This document shows positions 33,076-47,300 of a stretch of 64,000 nucleotides of DNA, piece after piece. The position numbers and the translations under genes were made by a program. How positions within the stretch are numbered: the stretch's first letter is position 1; every line of letters begins with the position of its first letter. Source of the stretch: Sinonovacula constricta (lineage: Eukaryota > Mollusca > Bivalvia > Cardiida > Solecurtidae). The notes under the pieces were generated by a model, which was not told the DNA's origin, ran no database searches, and saw only the letters and a program-made list of their open reading frames with translations. The stretch covers positions 14,811,714 through 14,875,713 of the forward strand of contig CM017564.1 of NCBI GenBank assembly GCA_007844125.1, given 5' to 3'.

Positions 33076-34132
33076 AAGTCTGTTTTGATTGCAATATTAT
33101 AATATTAAAATTAATTACTATATTTTAAATTTCAGTTTCCTTTGTTCTCTGTATTCACTTACACTAATAAAAAATTCTTGCTGTAATATCTTACACTTTG
33201 ATTTTACTGGCTTTTTATTTATCTGTAGGTATGTTTATGGTTGACCTGGTGTCAGAATAATGTGACTGGGTGTGGTATCATGCCAGTTGTTCACGGCACA
33301 CTATACACAGTGAAGGCAGCACTATATCTGCTTCAAGTGAACACCGTCTCCAGATAACTAAAATACTACTGTTGGTGGCACAATAAACCCAATAAACAAT
33401 CAAACCAACAAGAGTATTTAATTTATTTGAAGACAGTGCTCAATTGAAATCAATATAGAGCTGTCTTTACTGATTATAGCATGCCATGAACACCTGGCAT
33501 GATACACCCAGACACTTTATCCTGACACCTGACTGACCAGTCATAGAATTACCTGTCTATTTGCTTGAGTATTAGCAAGGGAGCAATAACACTACCATTT
33601 AACATGACTTTGGTATGTTGCAGCCCAGACTGAATCCAATGCCTTTAGTACCAAGAGCCAGCACTCCACTGTTTGCACTACCAGGTCTGGTGTTTTACTT
33701 TTACCCCTTTACGCATATTAATGCTTATAAAATAACCAATATGGTATTTCGTTAAACTGTACTTGATAGTTCAGCATTTCTCAGCTCAGGCTTTAAACAT
33801 ATAAAATATGGGGGTGCTTTTGCCTATAGCTCCTGTTATTTGTTGCTGTTTTCAAATTGCTGTTTTAAAGAATAAGCAAGTTTGCATCATGACCAGAGCT
33901 GTAAAAGTTTGTGTCAGCATCTAAATTGTTTTTTTTTTGTTTATTTCCTTTTTGATAAAATTTTCAATCTATTTCTTTCAATCTGTGAACACTTATTCTG
34001 TATCATAATTTGACTGAAAAATCATAAGGTGCCTGTGTGGTGCAAATAACAAAAGACCCTCACATACAAAATAAGTCTAAAATTGCTAAATAAAAAAAGA
34101 TCAGGTAATGAAAAAAAAAACAATAATGCAGA

Positions 34133-34372
34133 ATGTTGGATTGTTTTTCTTTTTCTGACATAAATGAAGAAAAATACAGCTGTCGTGCAGGTAAGAGGAA
34201 GGATGCTAGATTCTCTCAAGCTGAACTGGAGTTGTTATCTGATAAATCAACAAGAACTGACTATGAACTGTTTTCCAACACAATACCCGTTGTACTATTT
34301 CTTGAGTGCATTTTATGTATTTTATTCTTAATGATAAATAAATTGATACTTAAATTATATTTAATCATTTAA
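34133..34372 (+). CDS. weak 79-aa ORF, hypothetical (copy 2)
   Basis: Equivalent of the ORF at 1092-1331, with one substitution (residue 16, N to S). Conservation between the copies says little because the whole block is nearly identical. Confidence 0.15.
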   Translation: MLDCFSFSDINEEKYSCRAGKRKDARFSQAELELLSDKSTRTDYELFSNTIPVVLFLECILCILFLMINKLILKLYLII

Positions 34373-34680
34373 AATCCTATTTGCTAATCCCCCGAAAATG
34401 TCTTGTCATGCTTTCTCATATTAATAATACGTTCTTAGCAAGCTATGGGTTAAAAATATAAATTAATTGATAAGCATGTTTCATTTGTTTCATTTAATAA
34501 ATGACTTCTTTTTGTGTTTTTTTTTTCATTGTCTTAAATTAGAGTGAAATATATATAACACCTTTCTGTTGTATTATTTTCCTTGTTAATTTTTTGTTGA
34601 TCTGATTTTTAAGTGAAAACCACAAATGTTATCTAGTGATTTTATATATGTCAATCTAGCCACAACCTTAGCCACTCAAC

Positions 34681-35126
34681 GGATTTGATCAAGCAAAGAA
34701 AAAAACAGTCCACAAGCTTGGGATGATCGAGAAAGCGTGCTATTAAGCGAACAATCCTTTAAGCTTGGGATGATAGTGCAAGCTTGCAAGCGTGCCAAAC
34801 CGCACGCTTGGGATAAGTGAGCAAGCGAGCAAAACCATGCGCTTGGCATGATTGCGCAAGCTTGCAAGCGAACAATCAAGCTAGTAAAGGTTCCTATCGC
34901 AACCTTGCAAGCGAGCTCCTAAGCGAGCCAAACAGCTCGCTTGGCACGATCGCGTAAGCTTGCAAGCGAGCAATCAAGAACGTAATGGTTCCTATCGCAA
35001 CCTTGCGAGCTTACTTTTAAGATTGCGGCTTTGTTATTGCAATCTTGCCGTAAGCTTAAATAAGATTGCGACACGCTTGGTTGGAATCTTACCGCAGCCT
35101 TGTCGATAACTTGCCGCAAGCTTATT
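34681..35126. repeat. aagcttgc palindromic repeat (copy 2)
   Basis: Second-copy equivalent of 1640-2085, essentially unchanged in length and order of sub-motifs. Confidence 0.7.
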
Positions 35127-36287
35127 TTATGATACTTAAAAATAATTGAAAAATCAAAGAAAATATTTGTAAACATTCACACAGTAAGAACAATGTGTGT
35201 TACTATATTTAAACCAATAAGCCACTCCTCCACGCATTAATATAGTAGTCGGCCAATCGTGTACTCGTATGCAAATCTCTGAGGTCACAAAAGTTCATGC
35301 AGCTTACGCAAAATGAACGGCATATTTGAATAGGGAAAATATATAGCGAATATTAGTATATTTGGATATTGTTTGATTCTTCTGAATGTCCCAGTTCATT
35401 TGTTTAAACAGGACAATACTGTATTCTTTTATAAGTGCCTGCTAAGCAAGTACAACCGAAAAGGTTATCAGAAGAACTGATTTGCATAACATATTACCTC
35501 TTATAAGAGTTTCTTCTCATTACCAAATTTGGCAACCAGATTCATACCACATCATCTTGTACTGAAAAAAAAAATTTAAAAGAAGATACTCAACAATTAT
35601 GTGACAAATAACATGTTGTAGGTATATACTTCACCAACCTTTGCCAGAATCAAAATTATGATGTACTTAATACTGATAGCTTAAGTAATCAAATATAAGG
35701 TCTGATTAAAAAAAAAAGCAGGTTACATGTACTTTTTAAGATTATCTGACAAGTTAAGCTTAATTGTAATCATATAATGAACAAAACAGTGATCACCTTG
35801 ATAACTCTTCTCTCACTGCTCTGACATCAAACACAATGAGATCCTGTTACAATGTAGTAAATATGATGAACAAAAACAGTCTTGTCATAGGACAAGTTCT
35901 AAGTATGTGCATAATATTAACCAAAGTGTGCAAAATATCACAAGCAGAAACATGAAACTTAAACATTCAAAAGCCAGAATTGTCCAGTTCAGGATGTATA
36001 TTGTACAGCCTTTTGCAAAATGAAATCAAAATAATAAAAATAATTTGATAAGCAAAAAAAAAAAAAAAAAAAAAACCACTTAAGAGTAAGAACTTAAAAA
36101 ATGCCGTGCGTGTTGCAGGACGTAGTCCACTTACAAAACTTAAACAAAACTGAGCTACTCTAAACAGAGTGATGAAAAAGGTCTATACTTAACAAGTTGC
36201 GGTCTGTATAAAATTGGTAGATTATATGTTATTCTTTGTCATAATGGCATTAATTAAACTAATTACTGCAGTCGCAACACAAACGCG

Positions 36288-37291
36288 ATTTCATGAAAAT
36301 CCAATACATAAATAAAGGGATTGATTTTATCGACTTACCTAGTACCTTTCGGGACAAAAATATCATCAATAAAACAAAGAAAGCTCAATGGTGTATTATA
36401 AGTACAAACAAACATTTAGAGGTCTTATTTTAAATTACAACCAAACTGTGTCAACCTGAATGATCCTTCATAAGATACTTGTAACTGTTCAACTTCACTT
36501 TTCTGTTATTTACCTTCTGGCCTTATCATTACTGGGGATTTAAACATCATCGATGACTATAAATTAAGAAAATTACTCTTCAAGAGTCCGAAATATCGCC
36601 TGCCAGATGAAATAGATTTTGACCTTTGTTGCAAAGAAATAACTTATCCAATTAATATGTTTGCCGATCAGGAAATAAAAATTCGCGTTAAATTCTACCC
36701 CTCCCTTCTTTCTAGTTTAACTTAGGAACCTGTTTTATCACCACTTAAAACACCTCAAACAGTCCTTTCAGAATATTCACGATAAATTTGTACTTGTACC
36801 TGCAGACAAACCTTCAAACAACACATTTTTGTCTGACGACTATGTGTACTATATTACAAAAATCCTGAGTGCTGAGTTATCCACCACCAGTTCTAGCACC
36901 AACATTGACTTTCAGACAGTCATTGACATAGATAAGCAAATATTGCATAATTTCAATATCAAGACAGAATCAAAGCAGGAAAAAACTCTCTTCGCTGTAC
37001 TGGATTCCTAAGCTTCACAACACACCATATAAGTCACGATTCATAGCTAATGCCAGCTCTAGCAACACACCCACAGATCTAAACTACTTACGTCTTACCT
37101 TACAGCCGTTCGTAATCACGCTGTTAAATATTGTGAAGAAGTGAAGAAAATCAAGGAATAAACATTTTTGGTCTATTACAATTCTTCAGAAGTCTTAGAC
37201 AAGTTTCGCACTTTAAGCTGCCATTGCTCTGCAGTTAATACTTACTATTTGTCTACGCTATACATATCTTTACCTCATGATTTAATTAATT
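36288..37291 (+). pseudogene. Penelope-like RT fragment (copy 2)
   Basis: Same fragment as 3250-4265 with extra differences: a two-base deletion near 36860, an 8-base deletion near 36895, and changes around 36965 and 37065. These shift which pieces stay open (36829-37011 here, against 3913-4134 in copy 1). Both copies are dead, so the differences are neutral. Confidence 0.75.
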
Positions 37292-37334
37292 GGTGTATAC
37301 TTCCTTTATGTTAACAATTTCCGACGATATTAAA

Positions 37335-38426
37335 CACTGATGTGTCTCCGATAGGACATTCTGTTGATGTATTGTAATGGTCATTATGACAGACATTGTA
37401 TTTTTTACAACAGTTTGATAATTGCAACAATTGAGACATAAACCTTTTATAGACGAAGAGCAGAATATTTACTTATGTGACATGGTAGCGTGCAATTAGC
37501 GCTTAAATAGCCATTTTCACACGTGTGACATTGACAAGTTGTTTCGTTTCCAGAGCAGTTACAGTTCTAACTCTCACTTGTCTGAATAATATACTGCCGT
37601 ACATCTAAACCAGCGACCCGATTGTCCTTTACCGTCTTTAGTATTGCTTTGTGAATAACAGCCAATTCCATACAAAGCGTCAATTCATTTGTCGTTGACA
37701 TTGCCTATTGGACTAACAGATGTTGTTAAATTCTGTTTACACGCGGTATTTTCTACATTACATCAAACAGTTTTATAATTGCATCAATTGAGACATAAAC
37801 CATTTACAGACAAAGGGTAGAATAGTTTACTGTATTTTTATAACTGTCTCTCTTTTGATCACGGTAGAAACCGATTTTACAAAATATACATATTCTTTGT
37901 GAATTGCATGAATGGCACGGTTTCTTACATTCAACACACTTCTTGGATCCCGACAAATAATGTCTTCGTGACATAATATACAGCAGGATGTGTCCGATTG
38001 GCAGTTTGGGGAACATCTTGATTAACATGATACAGGGAATCTGTTGAGAAGTATACATACATGTATAATACTGTTGTCTGAACACATGTTATATCATTTC
38101 TTATGGTAAACCATTTCCTGCCATAATATCCATCTGTACAGTTACCTTCAAAATGTCCAGATCCGTCCGATGGAAGTGATAAAAAGTAACATGGAAACGT
38201 TGCTCTGGTGTTACAGTCCTTTGCTAAATAACATTCGTTGTCAATCGTAAACCACTATATAAGAAATATACAAAGGACAAATAAGATATGAAGAGCACAC
38301 GATGGTAATAGGTAAAATTAGAATTGATTTAAATGAATGATTTTCACCTTTATTACAAGACAGCATATCACATGTTTGTGGTGAACAGTTGGTTAATTTA
38401 GGAAAAAATAAAAGGCAAAAGCCGCT
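37335..38426 (-). pseudogene. cysteine-rich EGF-like exon remnants (copy 2)
   Basis: Equivalent of 4315-5410 with the same cysteine blocks. The ORFs at 37804-38085 and 38241-38486 are identical in protein sequence to their copy 1 counterparts. Confidence 0.45.
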
Positions 38427-38555
38427 TTCATGTTGGTACCAAATTTCTTTCGTATTGTTTGTTTTTATTACATCTTGTAATGACATACGAAAGCGTAATT
38501 AATCGGAATATCTGACAAAGTTATGCCACGCATAACAACATTTGGAAATGCACAG

Positions 38556-38761
38556 GACACATATATTCACAAGTAAGACAAATGCAAAAGAAAGAACAAA
38601 TCTGTGATAAGTAATTTAACAAATAGAGCAAACACGACAGTTACCGCCTTTCGAGGCTATGGTTTGGTACTGCTAGAGTCTACAGGCGTCACACAGAACA
38701 CATTAAAACGAAACAATAACAGCAGGAAACTATGACTGAAATAAGTGACACCTACTAATGA
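38556..38761 (+). pseudogene. degenerate paralogue of the 51129-51401 ORF (copy 2)
   Basis: Second-copy equivalent of 5540-5745, unchanged as far as I can read. Confidence 0.5.
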
Positions 38762-39029
38762 CGTCGAGTAATGCACAATCGTATATGAAAATAAACGCAC
38801 GCACAGCCAGTTTTTATATTGAAGAAAAAGTTCCAATGGTAAATCAAGCGTCTCTTAATTATATGTTTGTTTCATGGCGACGGCATTTAAATAAGCAATA
38901 ACTTGTAATATGCTTGTTTTGTTTTAGTATGTGAGACATCAAATCCAAATGCGTTAGATATTTAAGTAAGTTTAGTATATGAAACAAGCTGAACTGGCAA
39001 TACTAGTCGAAACGTTGAACTAACCAAAT

Positions 39030-40415
39030 TGTACACGCTAGAGACAGCTGGTGGTTGTGGTAACCATGTTGTGTAAGATACCGAAAGCCGGTGGTTGTTT
39101 AAACCAAGTTGTATAAGATATCGACAGCCAGTGGTTGTGTTAACCAAGTTGTATAAGATACCGACAGCCGGTGTTTGTGCTAACCAAGTTGTATAATATA
39201 CCGACAGCCGGTGGTTGTGCTAACCAAGTTGTATAAGATACCGACAACCGGTGGTTGTGCTAACCAAGTTGTATAAGATACCGACAGCCGGTGGTTGTGC
39301 TAACCAAGTTGTATAAGATACCGACAGTCGGTGGTTGTGTTAACCAAGTTGTATAAGATACCGACAGCCGGTGGTTGTGTTAACCAAGTTGTATAAGATA
39401 CCGACAGCCGGTGGTTGTGCTAACCAAGTTTTATAAGATACCGACAGCCGGTGGTTGTGCTAACCATGTTGTATAAGATACCGACAGCCGGTGGTTGTTC
39501 TAACCAAGTTGTATATGATACCGACAGCCATTGGTTGTGCTAACCATGTTGTATAAGATACCGACAGCCAGTGGTTGTGTTAACCAAGTTGTATAAGATA
39601 CCCACCACCGGTGGTTGTGCTAACCAAGTTGTATAAGATATCGAGAGCCAGTGGTTGTGTTAACCAAGTTGTATAATATACCGACAGACGGTGGTTGTGT
39701 AAACCAAGTTGTATAAGATACCGACAGTCGGTGGTTGTGTTAACCAAGTTGTAAAAGATACCGACAACCAGTAGTTGTGCTAACCAAGTTGTATAAGATA
39801 CCGATAGCCGGTGGTTGTGTTAACCAAGTTGTATAAGTTACCGACAGCCGGGGGTTGTGCTAACCAAGTTGTATAAGATACCGACAGCCGGTGGTTGTGC
39901 TAACCAAGTTGTATAAGATACCGACAGCCGGTGGTTGTGCTAACCAAGTTGTATAAGATACCGACAGTCGGTGGTTGTGCTAACCAAGTTGTATAAGATA
40001 CCGACAGTCGGTGGTTGTGTTAACCAAGTTGTATAAGATACCGACAGCCGGTGGTTGTGCTAACCAAGTTGTATAAGATACCGACAGCCGGTGGTTGTGT
40101 TAACCAAGTTGTATAAGGTACCGACAGCCGGTGGTTGTGCTAACTAAGTTGTATAGGATACCGACAGCCAGTGTTTGTGCTAACCAAGTTTTATAAGATA
40201 CCGACAGTCGGTGGTTGTGTTAACCAAGTTGTATAAGATACCGACAGCCAGTGGTTGTGCTAACCAAGTTGTATACGATACCGACAGCCGGTGGTTGTGT
40301 TAACCAAGTTGTATAAGTTACCGACAGCAGGTGGTTGTGCTAACCAAGTTGTATAAGGTACCGACATCCGGTGGTTGTTTAAACCTAGTTGTATAAGACA
40401 CCGACAGCCGATGCT
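39030..40415. repeat. 40-bp minisatellite array (copy 2)
   Basis: Same length and unit order as 6000-7385 (constant offset of 33030), with a few unit-specific substitutions. Copy number has not changed between the two blocks. Confidence 0.97.
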
Positions 40416-40887
40416 TGTGCTAAACATGGTACATAAAATGCGTAGAGCCGATGGTTATGCTAATACATTGTATAAGATGCATATAGCCAATGGTTGTGCT
40501 AACACATTGTATAAGATGCATATAGCCAATGGTTGTGCTAACACATTGTATAAGATGCATAGAGCCAATGGTTGTGTTAACACATTGTATAAGATGCATA
40601 TAACCAATTGTTGTGCTAACACATTGTATAAGATGCATAGAGCCGATGGTTGTGCTAACACATTGTATAAGATGCATATAGCCAATGGTTGTGCTAACAC
40701 ATTGTATAAGATGCATAGAGCCAATGGTTGTGCTAACACATTGTATAAGATGCATAGAGCCGATGGTTGTGCTAACACATTGTATAAGATGCATAGAGAC
40801 AATGGTTGTGCTAACACATTGTATAAGATGCATAGAGCCGATGGTTGTGCTAACATATTGTATAATATGCATAGAGCCAATGGTTAC
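40416..40887. repeat. 39-bp minisatellite array (copy 2)
   Basis: Equivalent of 7386-7857 with the same unit count. It has two changes in the fifth unit (tgtatataaccaatttg to tgcatataaccaattgt) and produces the same overlapping multi-frame ORFs. Confidence 0.95.
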
Positions 40888-41628
40888 AGTACATGTGTTT
40901 TCATTAGTAATTACTTTCACTTGTTAACATAAAATATGTCTTCAATGTGTGTTTGACTTCGAAAATTATTAAAATAATTATTTATAATTTCTAACAGAGT
41001 ATGCATATTAATTTTAAAATAGATCATGGCATTTACAGTATTATCCAAGGACATCTTGTAATATTTATAATTTGAAAATAATAAAGTAAATTGATAATAA
41101 AGTCACGTAAACAACTTATTTCAATTCAGCACAACAACGTTTACCTAGCACAGCCATACCCAGTTTAATAAACAATGATACTTTAAATAAGCCCCAACAT
41201 TGACACATTATTATGTTATCATGTATCAGATAATCAGATAATATACGGCATGACTAAGGCTTCTGCGAAATACCATAAGTTGGATATATAACTACCACTA
41301 TATATTAAGATATATATTGAGAATGTAGTAATAACACTGTTAAGCATCTATTGATATAATGACGAATTATATAAACAGGCTTGAGACACTAGAAATATAG
41401 TTCCCTGCTGGAACATCTTCATCCGCTGTTCAATGTATTTTAAAATCAACATAAACGGACGTAAGTAATACATTCGTATAATTTCTTGTCTAAAAGGGGG
41501 TAATAAAGACTGCTCTCCCAAATATATTTACAAAAAGTTTAACAGCAACATCAATTATGTAAACAGTATAACTTTCGTTATATTTTATATGAAATTTGCT
41601 AAAAAAAACGAACCGTGTTTAGCGTAAG

Positions 41629-42014
41629 GACTTAGGGACCCGGTAGCACAGGCCCTCAAAATTTTAAAATAGGGACACTATGCAAAGTGTGTCGTGTAGG
41701 GCTAGATTCGTGTAGTGCTGACCCCATTTTCGGCTTTGCTCAGATCTCTGCCTTAGCTGGAAGAACCCGAAACCAAGAACTATTTTGCACTAAAATTTCC
41801 GAAACCGGTGCAAATGGTTACGAAATTGGAAATAGGGACCTCACGCATATGGTGGCTTTACCTTAGCACAGATTTAATCCCTGGCTGGAAGAACCTGAAG
41901 CGAACACAAAGCCTGCACAAAGAGCTGTGGAAACCAAGCGTGAAAGCGGACGAGAGAATTAAAATATGGAAAAAAATATATGTGCCAAAGGCAAAGTGTT
42001 TAATGTGCGGATGA
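41629..42014 (+). repeat. ~125-bp tandem duplication (copy 2)
   Basis: Equivalent of 8600-8985. The 68-aa ORF (41808-42014) is identical. Confidence 0.4.
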
Positions 42015-42159
42015 TTTTGATGATAATTTCTATTAAAAATATGCTTGTCTTTTAAATAAGCAATTTTTTATGTACCTGTTATAAACATTATTTCTATTTG
42101 TCAATACTGTCTCTAAGTGGTGCAGCAGATAATGTATATCAAACTAAAACATGAAAGCT

Positions 42160-42711
42160 GATAATACTGGATGCAGATTTATGTTAGTAAAGACTGGTTT
42201 ATATATGGATTTGGAGGGGTTTATGTGTTCTTTACCTTCTCCTGTTTCTTGGTGTATACTTCATCCTACATATACCATAGAAATACTAAATAAAGTGTAC
42301 AAGAGTGTTGTAACACTTATACCCTTTTATATAATAATTCAACCTTTTTTCATCAGTGCAGACAGTGATAACACGATAGGAAATGAGAGGAAAGGGTGAA
42401 ACCTATATGCTTGACGACAATTACAAAAAGATTGTGTCCTGTCCGTACAGAGTAAGTGAGATAAAAATGTTTTAAACTTGTTTAAGTGTAGTCGGCCTAT
42501 ACTTTACCTTTTGTCAAAGATATATTTTTTGTGAATGAGTATCGTTCTTTCGGAGTGCGGTTTATCGCTGGTTTGTAAGATGCAGAAAGTGGAGTGGACT
42601 AGCTCCCCAATTAATACTTCGCCGTCTGATGCCTTTCTGAGGCACCTCTGATCCGAACCAGATCAGGAACAGGGGGATGGAAGTGCTATTAACTTACATA
42701 CAGACTGCGTT
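42160..42711. repeat. dispersed repeat, member A (copy 2)
   Basis: Equivalent of 9130-9690, with a 9-base deletion near 42420. Confidence 0.6.
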
Positions 42712-43225
42712 TTATCTGAATCCTGCATAGCCATTATTTCTGAGCATATTGTATTAAACATATATATAATGTTATAGATAGTTTTAACATTACCGTTGTT
42801 AAGAAAGATATGTGTATATCGGCCTCAAAATTAACCCGGAATATGGCATATTACCCTCAATAGTTACTAGCGTATCCAAGGCAATATGTGGTTGTGTTTG
42901 TAAAAGTTTCTTACTTTCAAAACGGCTTACCCTAGAGTAACAATGCTCGTGCACGCTTTTCCTGCTATTTTATTTTTTATTTTGACACCAGCTACAAATT
43001 GTCATATCAGCATCACATGGTATTATATTGGATTACTTGTTCCAACCTCGTTGTAATTTTCATTACCCCCACCCACAATAGTAAACGATTTGGAGAGTAG
43101 AGCGTTTGGTTCACGTAGTCTCAAAATATGTTTGATGTTTGATTATATGCATCATCCTGCTTCACACAATATGTGGTTCACAACGTTTATATACCATGTT
43201 TAATTAGAACAGTATATGGTAGTCC

Positions 43226-43334
43226 TAGTGTTATGAACCAAGGTACAATAACTATTTACCCAGGATGGGGTTTGAACCTACGATCGCTCCGGATTCAGGT
43301 GAGCTACCAAATAAGCAATCCGGGATGACAGCTC
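43226..43334 (-). mobile_element. tRNA-derived SINE head (copy 2)
   Basis: Equivalent of 10204-10312, with one base lost and one transversion (ggagtcagg to ggattcagg) between the A and B boxes. Confidence 0.55.
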
Positions 43335-43870
43335 TGTGGAGAGAACATTTACAACAGTATAAATAAGACAAATCATATGTTACATTTATCATTCTTATTT
43401 TGTTTATTTTTCACATTTTTCATATCACCGATGAAATAATATCTGCTTGTAAAAATTAGTACTTTGAATAAGACGAAGCAAATTTATTTGTGGGACTAAT
43501 GCAATGATGAAAAGTAAATGTGATAAGTGATTGCATATTTGTAGGTCTAACTCAATGGACTTTAATAATAGTTTGTTTGTATTATTTCATTGCTACACCA
43601 TTCATGGCAATGGACCTAATAACCACAAATCTATATGTTGATACGTACACTTGCCATTATTTATAATTACCTGTCATACATTTAATTTCATAGGTATTAA
43701 AACTGTTAAAAGATTTCTATACTTCTGTGGAGAGGTTGAATTAGTTTATTTTATTTAGTATTTATTTCTTTCTCTTATTTTATGTCTTATATTGAATGAA
43801 GTTACTTATATTTGTTAGCAGTTTAGATAACTTTACTAATATTTAGAATGTGCTGTTCTTAATTTGTGAA

Positions 43871-44020
43871 AGACTGGTTTATCCACGGTAATTGTTGTTT
43901 TATGTGTTTGTATTTGTCTTGTTTACCTCAACTGAGCTTATGTAATAGACTGGTTAATACACGGTAAATGTTATTTAATATGCTTTTTTTGCTTTGTTTA
44001 TCTCAAATGAGCTTATGTTT
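43871..44020. repeat. 76-bp tandem duplication (copy 2)
   Basis: Equivalent of 10849-11000, with a small deletion in the second unit (tgctttgtatttgc to tgctttttttgc). Confidence 0.8.
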
Positions 44021-44040
44021 AGTGAGAGCTACTGTGATTC

Positions 44041-44280
44041 TCAGCCGTCGGCGTCATGCATCGGTCAACATTGTCACACGGCATCTCCCCAATAACCGCT
44101 AGGTCAAATTGAGCCAGACTTACTTAGGCAGGAATGGGGCGAACATTTGTTCTTTACGTGCTCGGCTCCGTCTGCACATGTGCGGACAAGAACCTCCACG
44201 TGAATGCCGGTACCTGCTTCGGTCATCTTACATCGTAAAATAGCCATGGTAGCCATAGGATGAGCAGAAAGTTACGGATC
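44041..44280 (-). repeat. GC-richer islet (copy 2)
   Basis: Equivalent of 11021-11260. The minus ORF is 44104-44256. Confidence 0.3.
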
Positions 44281-45140
44281 CAACTTTAAAACCTCCAATC
44301 AGTAGATTGTCATTGCGTCTGTAGCAAGTATTTCAGTTACAGATAAGTATTTTGTCAGTAGGCAGTATGTGGTTAAGAAGGACCATATCATTACAGCGAT
44401 GGTTTATATCTGCGAACCTCCTCTTCCTGAAAACTGACTCTATCCCCTGTTTGTACATATCGCTACGAATAAGGCTCGGAATAAAGCAATTATCGAAGCC
44501 AAACAGTTTAAAACTGTGTGTATAAGTTTGTAGTTTTTAAAAATCATAATACCTGCCCATCAGTAAGGTGAAGATGATAACTGTTATCGTTATTGAAGGT
44601 AGTTCGATTTTGACAGCCAATACTATAGTTTTAGGAAAGGTTACATATACTTGGGAGTTTTTTTTTTCCAAATCTGTTTTCTTATCAAAGGTAATTTAGT
44701 TGCTAACCTATTAATATTAGCGTATGTCATTTAGCAACAGCGGTATGTGGTTCAGTGTTTGCACATGTGTGATTGTTTTCTTTTTTCTTTGTTCTAGAAG
44801 TTTAAACAAAGATATTACTGTTAATGCATGGGGCTATTTAAGGTAGGTAAGTCCTGCGTGCTATCATGCATTTGCTAATGGAGTAATCGGACGTGGTACG
44901 CCATGACACATGTACCTCTATATACGATGATTGTATAAGTCTTAACCAGATAGAAATGTTACTAACACATCGTTTCCTATTCAAATACAATGTCTTTAAC
45001 TTTTAAAAATTCTATATGCAGATTATGTAATTATCTAAGATAGTTTCTTTAAATGCTTTACTGTGAAACTATAACGGTTATTATTTACAATGGTGCGAAA
45101 CTTAATGTTAGCTTTTTTCTCCAAAAGTCATTTATTTGCT

Positions 45141-45494
45141 GTTACTGATCATGCTGATAACGTTAATGTTAATGTTGATGACAAGGAGTATCACGATAGA
45201 AAAAAAGACGACGAAAAAGATGGAGAAAAAGAAGAAGAAAAAGATGCATATGCTACAAATTGTGATGATGTAGATTGAGGGGGAATTTATTTATACTATT
45301 GATGATGATGATGTGATTGTGATGATGATGGTGATGATGATGACGATGATGATGATGATGATGATAATGTGATGAAGGAGGAGAAAAAGATGACGAAGAA
45401 TATTATGCTTATGTTGGTTCTGTTGTTGTTGTTGATGATGATGATGATGATGATGATATGATGACGATGATGATGGTGATGTTGATGATGACAG

Positions 45495-45566
<72 letters not shown>

Positions 45567-45650
45567 ATGATGATGATGATGATGATGATGATAATGATGA
45601 TGATGATGATGATGATGATGATGGTTGGTGGTGGTGGTGTAGTGAACACA
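45141..45650. repeat. (GAT/TGA)n trinucleotide region (copy 2)
   Basis: Equivalent of 12121-12640, 9 bp shorter in total and with a phase-breaking atgatatgatg interruption near 45565. That interruption turns one minus-strand frame from poly-Ser into a poly-Ile run. Confidence 0.95.
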
Positions 45651-46249
45651 ATGTAAGACACTATTGCTCCTCGAAAATATCTAGTTCAATGTAGGACAAA
45701 ATTACCATGGGAATATTCTGCTGCATGTAGTAGACAGAGACAAACTGTTAGATACTACCTTAAGTAAAAAAATATATCATAAGTGTATATTCCCAAATAT
45801 AGTTAAAAGCAACAAAAAAAGTATAGATATGTACCATAAAATGTCTTTATGTCGGCCACTTTGAACGGTCCTTTTTAAATCCATAAAAATATATTTGTTG
45901 GGTTCTTGTCAACTTTTATCTATTTACGTCCTATTTACAATATTTACCTTTACATGTACGTACGCAAATAATATCTGTTTATGTTAGAGGAGACACATTA
46001 TATCAGGCTGAAAGATACAAGCTTATTAAAGATGGTATCTGACAGTTTGGATGTTTACGCTGTAGTAGATACAATATACCAGGTTAAATATGAATGGTTA
46101 TTTAACGTAGTATCCGACATTTTGGATGTTAACTTTGTTGTTTGGATCCTCTTTCTTTCATGAGCAAGCAAATAAAGCATTGCCACTGAAAACGCGGAAT
46201 GCAGTTTATTGATGTCCTACATTCGATGGAAAAGTAAAGCATAGCACCC

Positions 46250-47042
46250 CACTTTTCATTACACATGGTATTTCCTATCCGAGCCACGCTGCACAGTAAG
46301 CTCCTTCAAACCTAAGAAAACCACGTGACGATTGACTTTTGAGATACTGTTACATGATCTTATCTGTCCCCAATATCTATAAATTTCAATTGTGCTTAAG
46401 GTGTTCTCTCCAAAACTAACGGTACGATTACTGACAACCTTGACTTCATTTAAGGTATAAGTGTATGCAGCTACAATTCCCCAGAACATGGTTAAGATGT
46501 GGTTCTGTATATAAGATCTAGGCAACCTGTCTGCTCTAATACTGGATGCAGAATTGTGTCTGGTTAATTTTGGGGTTTGGGTTTTTGTACTTATTTCATT
46601 ACCTCTCCAGTCTATTACTTCATATTTTATCCCACACACAACACAGAAATAGAAAATACAATAGTGTTGTTATAATAGTTAATATCAAGTTCATAATATT
46701 TCAACCACCATCATTTCATCTGTGTTCAGTTATAGACAACACGGTAGTAGAGGAAAGAGAGGTAAGATTGACAGCTTTACTTTTTGGTGACAACTACAAA
46801 AGTTTTCTCTCGTTCTGAGTGAGATAGAAGTGCTTTACATTTTTATAACTGTACAGGACCTTTTATTTACCTATTTTCAAATATTAAATTTATTTTAGGA
46901 CAGAATCTTTCTTTGGAAGTAGGTTTTTGCGTTTGTTTGTAAGATGCTGGGTTTAGAAGGACATACCCAATTGGTACCTCACCGTCCGTTGCCCTGTCTG
47001 TGCCCCTCTGATCCGAAGCTGGTTAGAGGCTTGACATAAACC
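46250..47042. repeat. dispersed repeat, member B (copy 2)
   Basis: Equivalent of 13240-14035. Small indels near 46285 and 46695 alter the open frames on both strands. Confidence 0.5.
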
Positions 47043-47300
47043 AGTGCGGTCTTATATTAATAAATGGGTAAGGTCCGATAGGCTGACAACACGCCTCCTT
47101 ATGAATATTTATACACGGTGTTCTAACAACAAGTAAAGTCTGATTATTCCGATAACCACATTGTCTTGCATGTATGTGCCATTCCGTATTCATTACGATT
47201 TCGCGTACAATAAGCTTTAACATATATATTTATATGGATGAAAATGTGTTAGGTCCGATGGTCTGATGACCACGCCTCATTATGAATATTGATACTGGGT
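47033..47300 (-). repeat. outer arm (left) of nested inverted repeat (copy 2)
   Basis: Equivalent of 14025-14292. Confidence 0.75.
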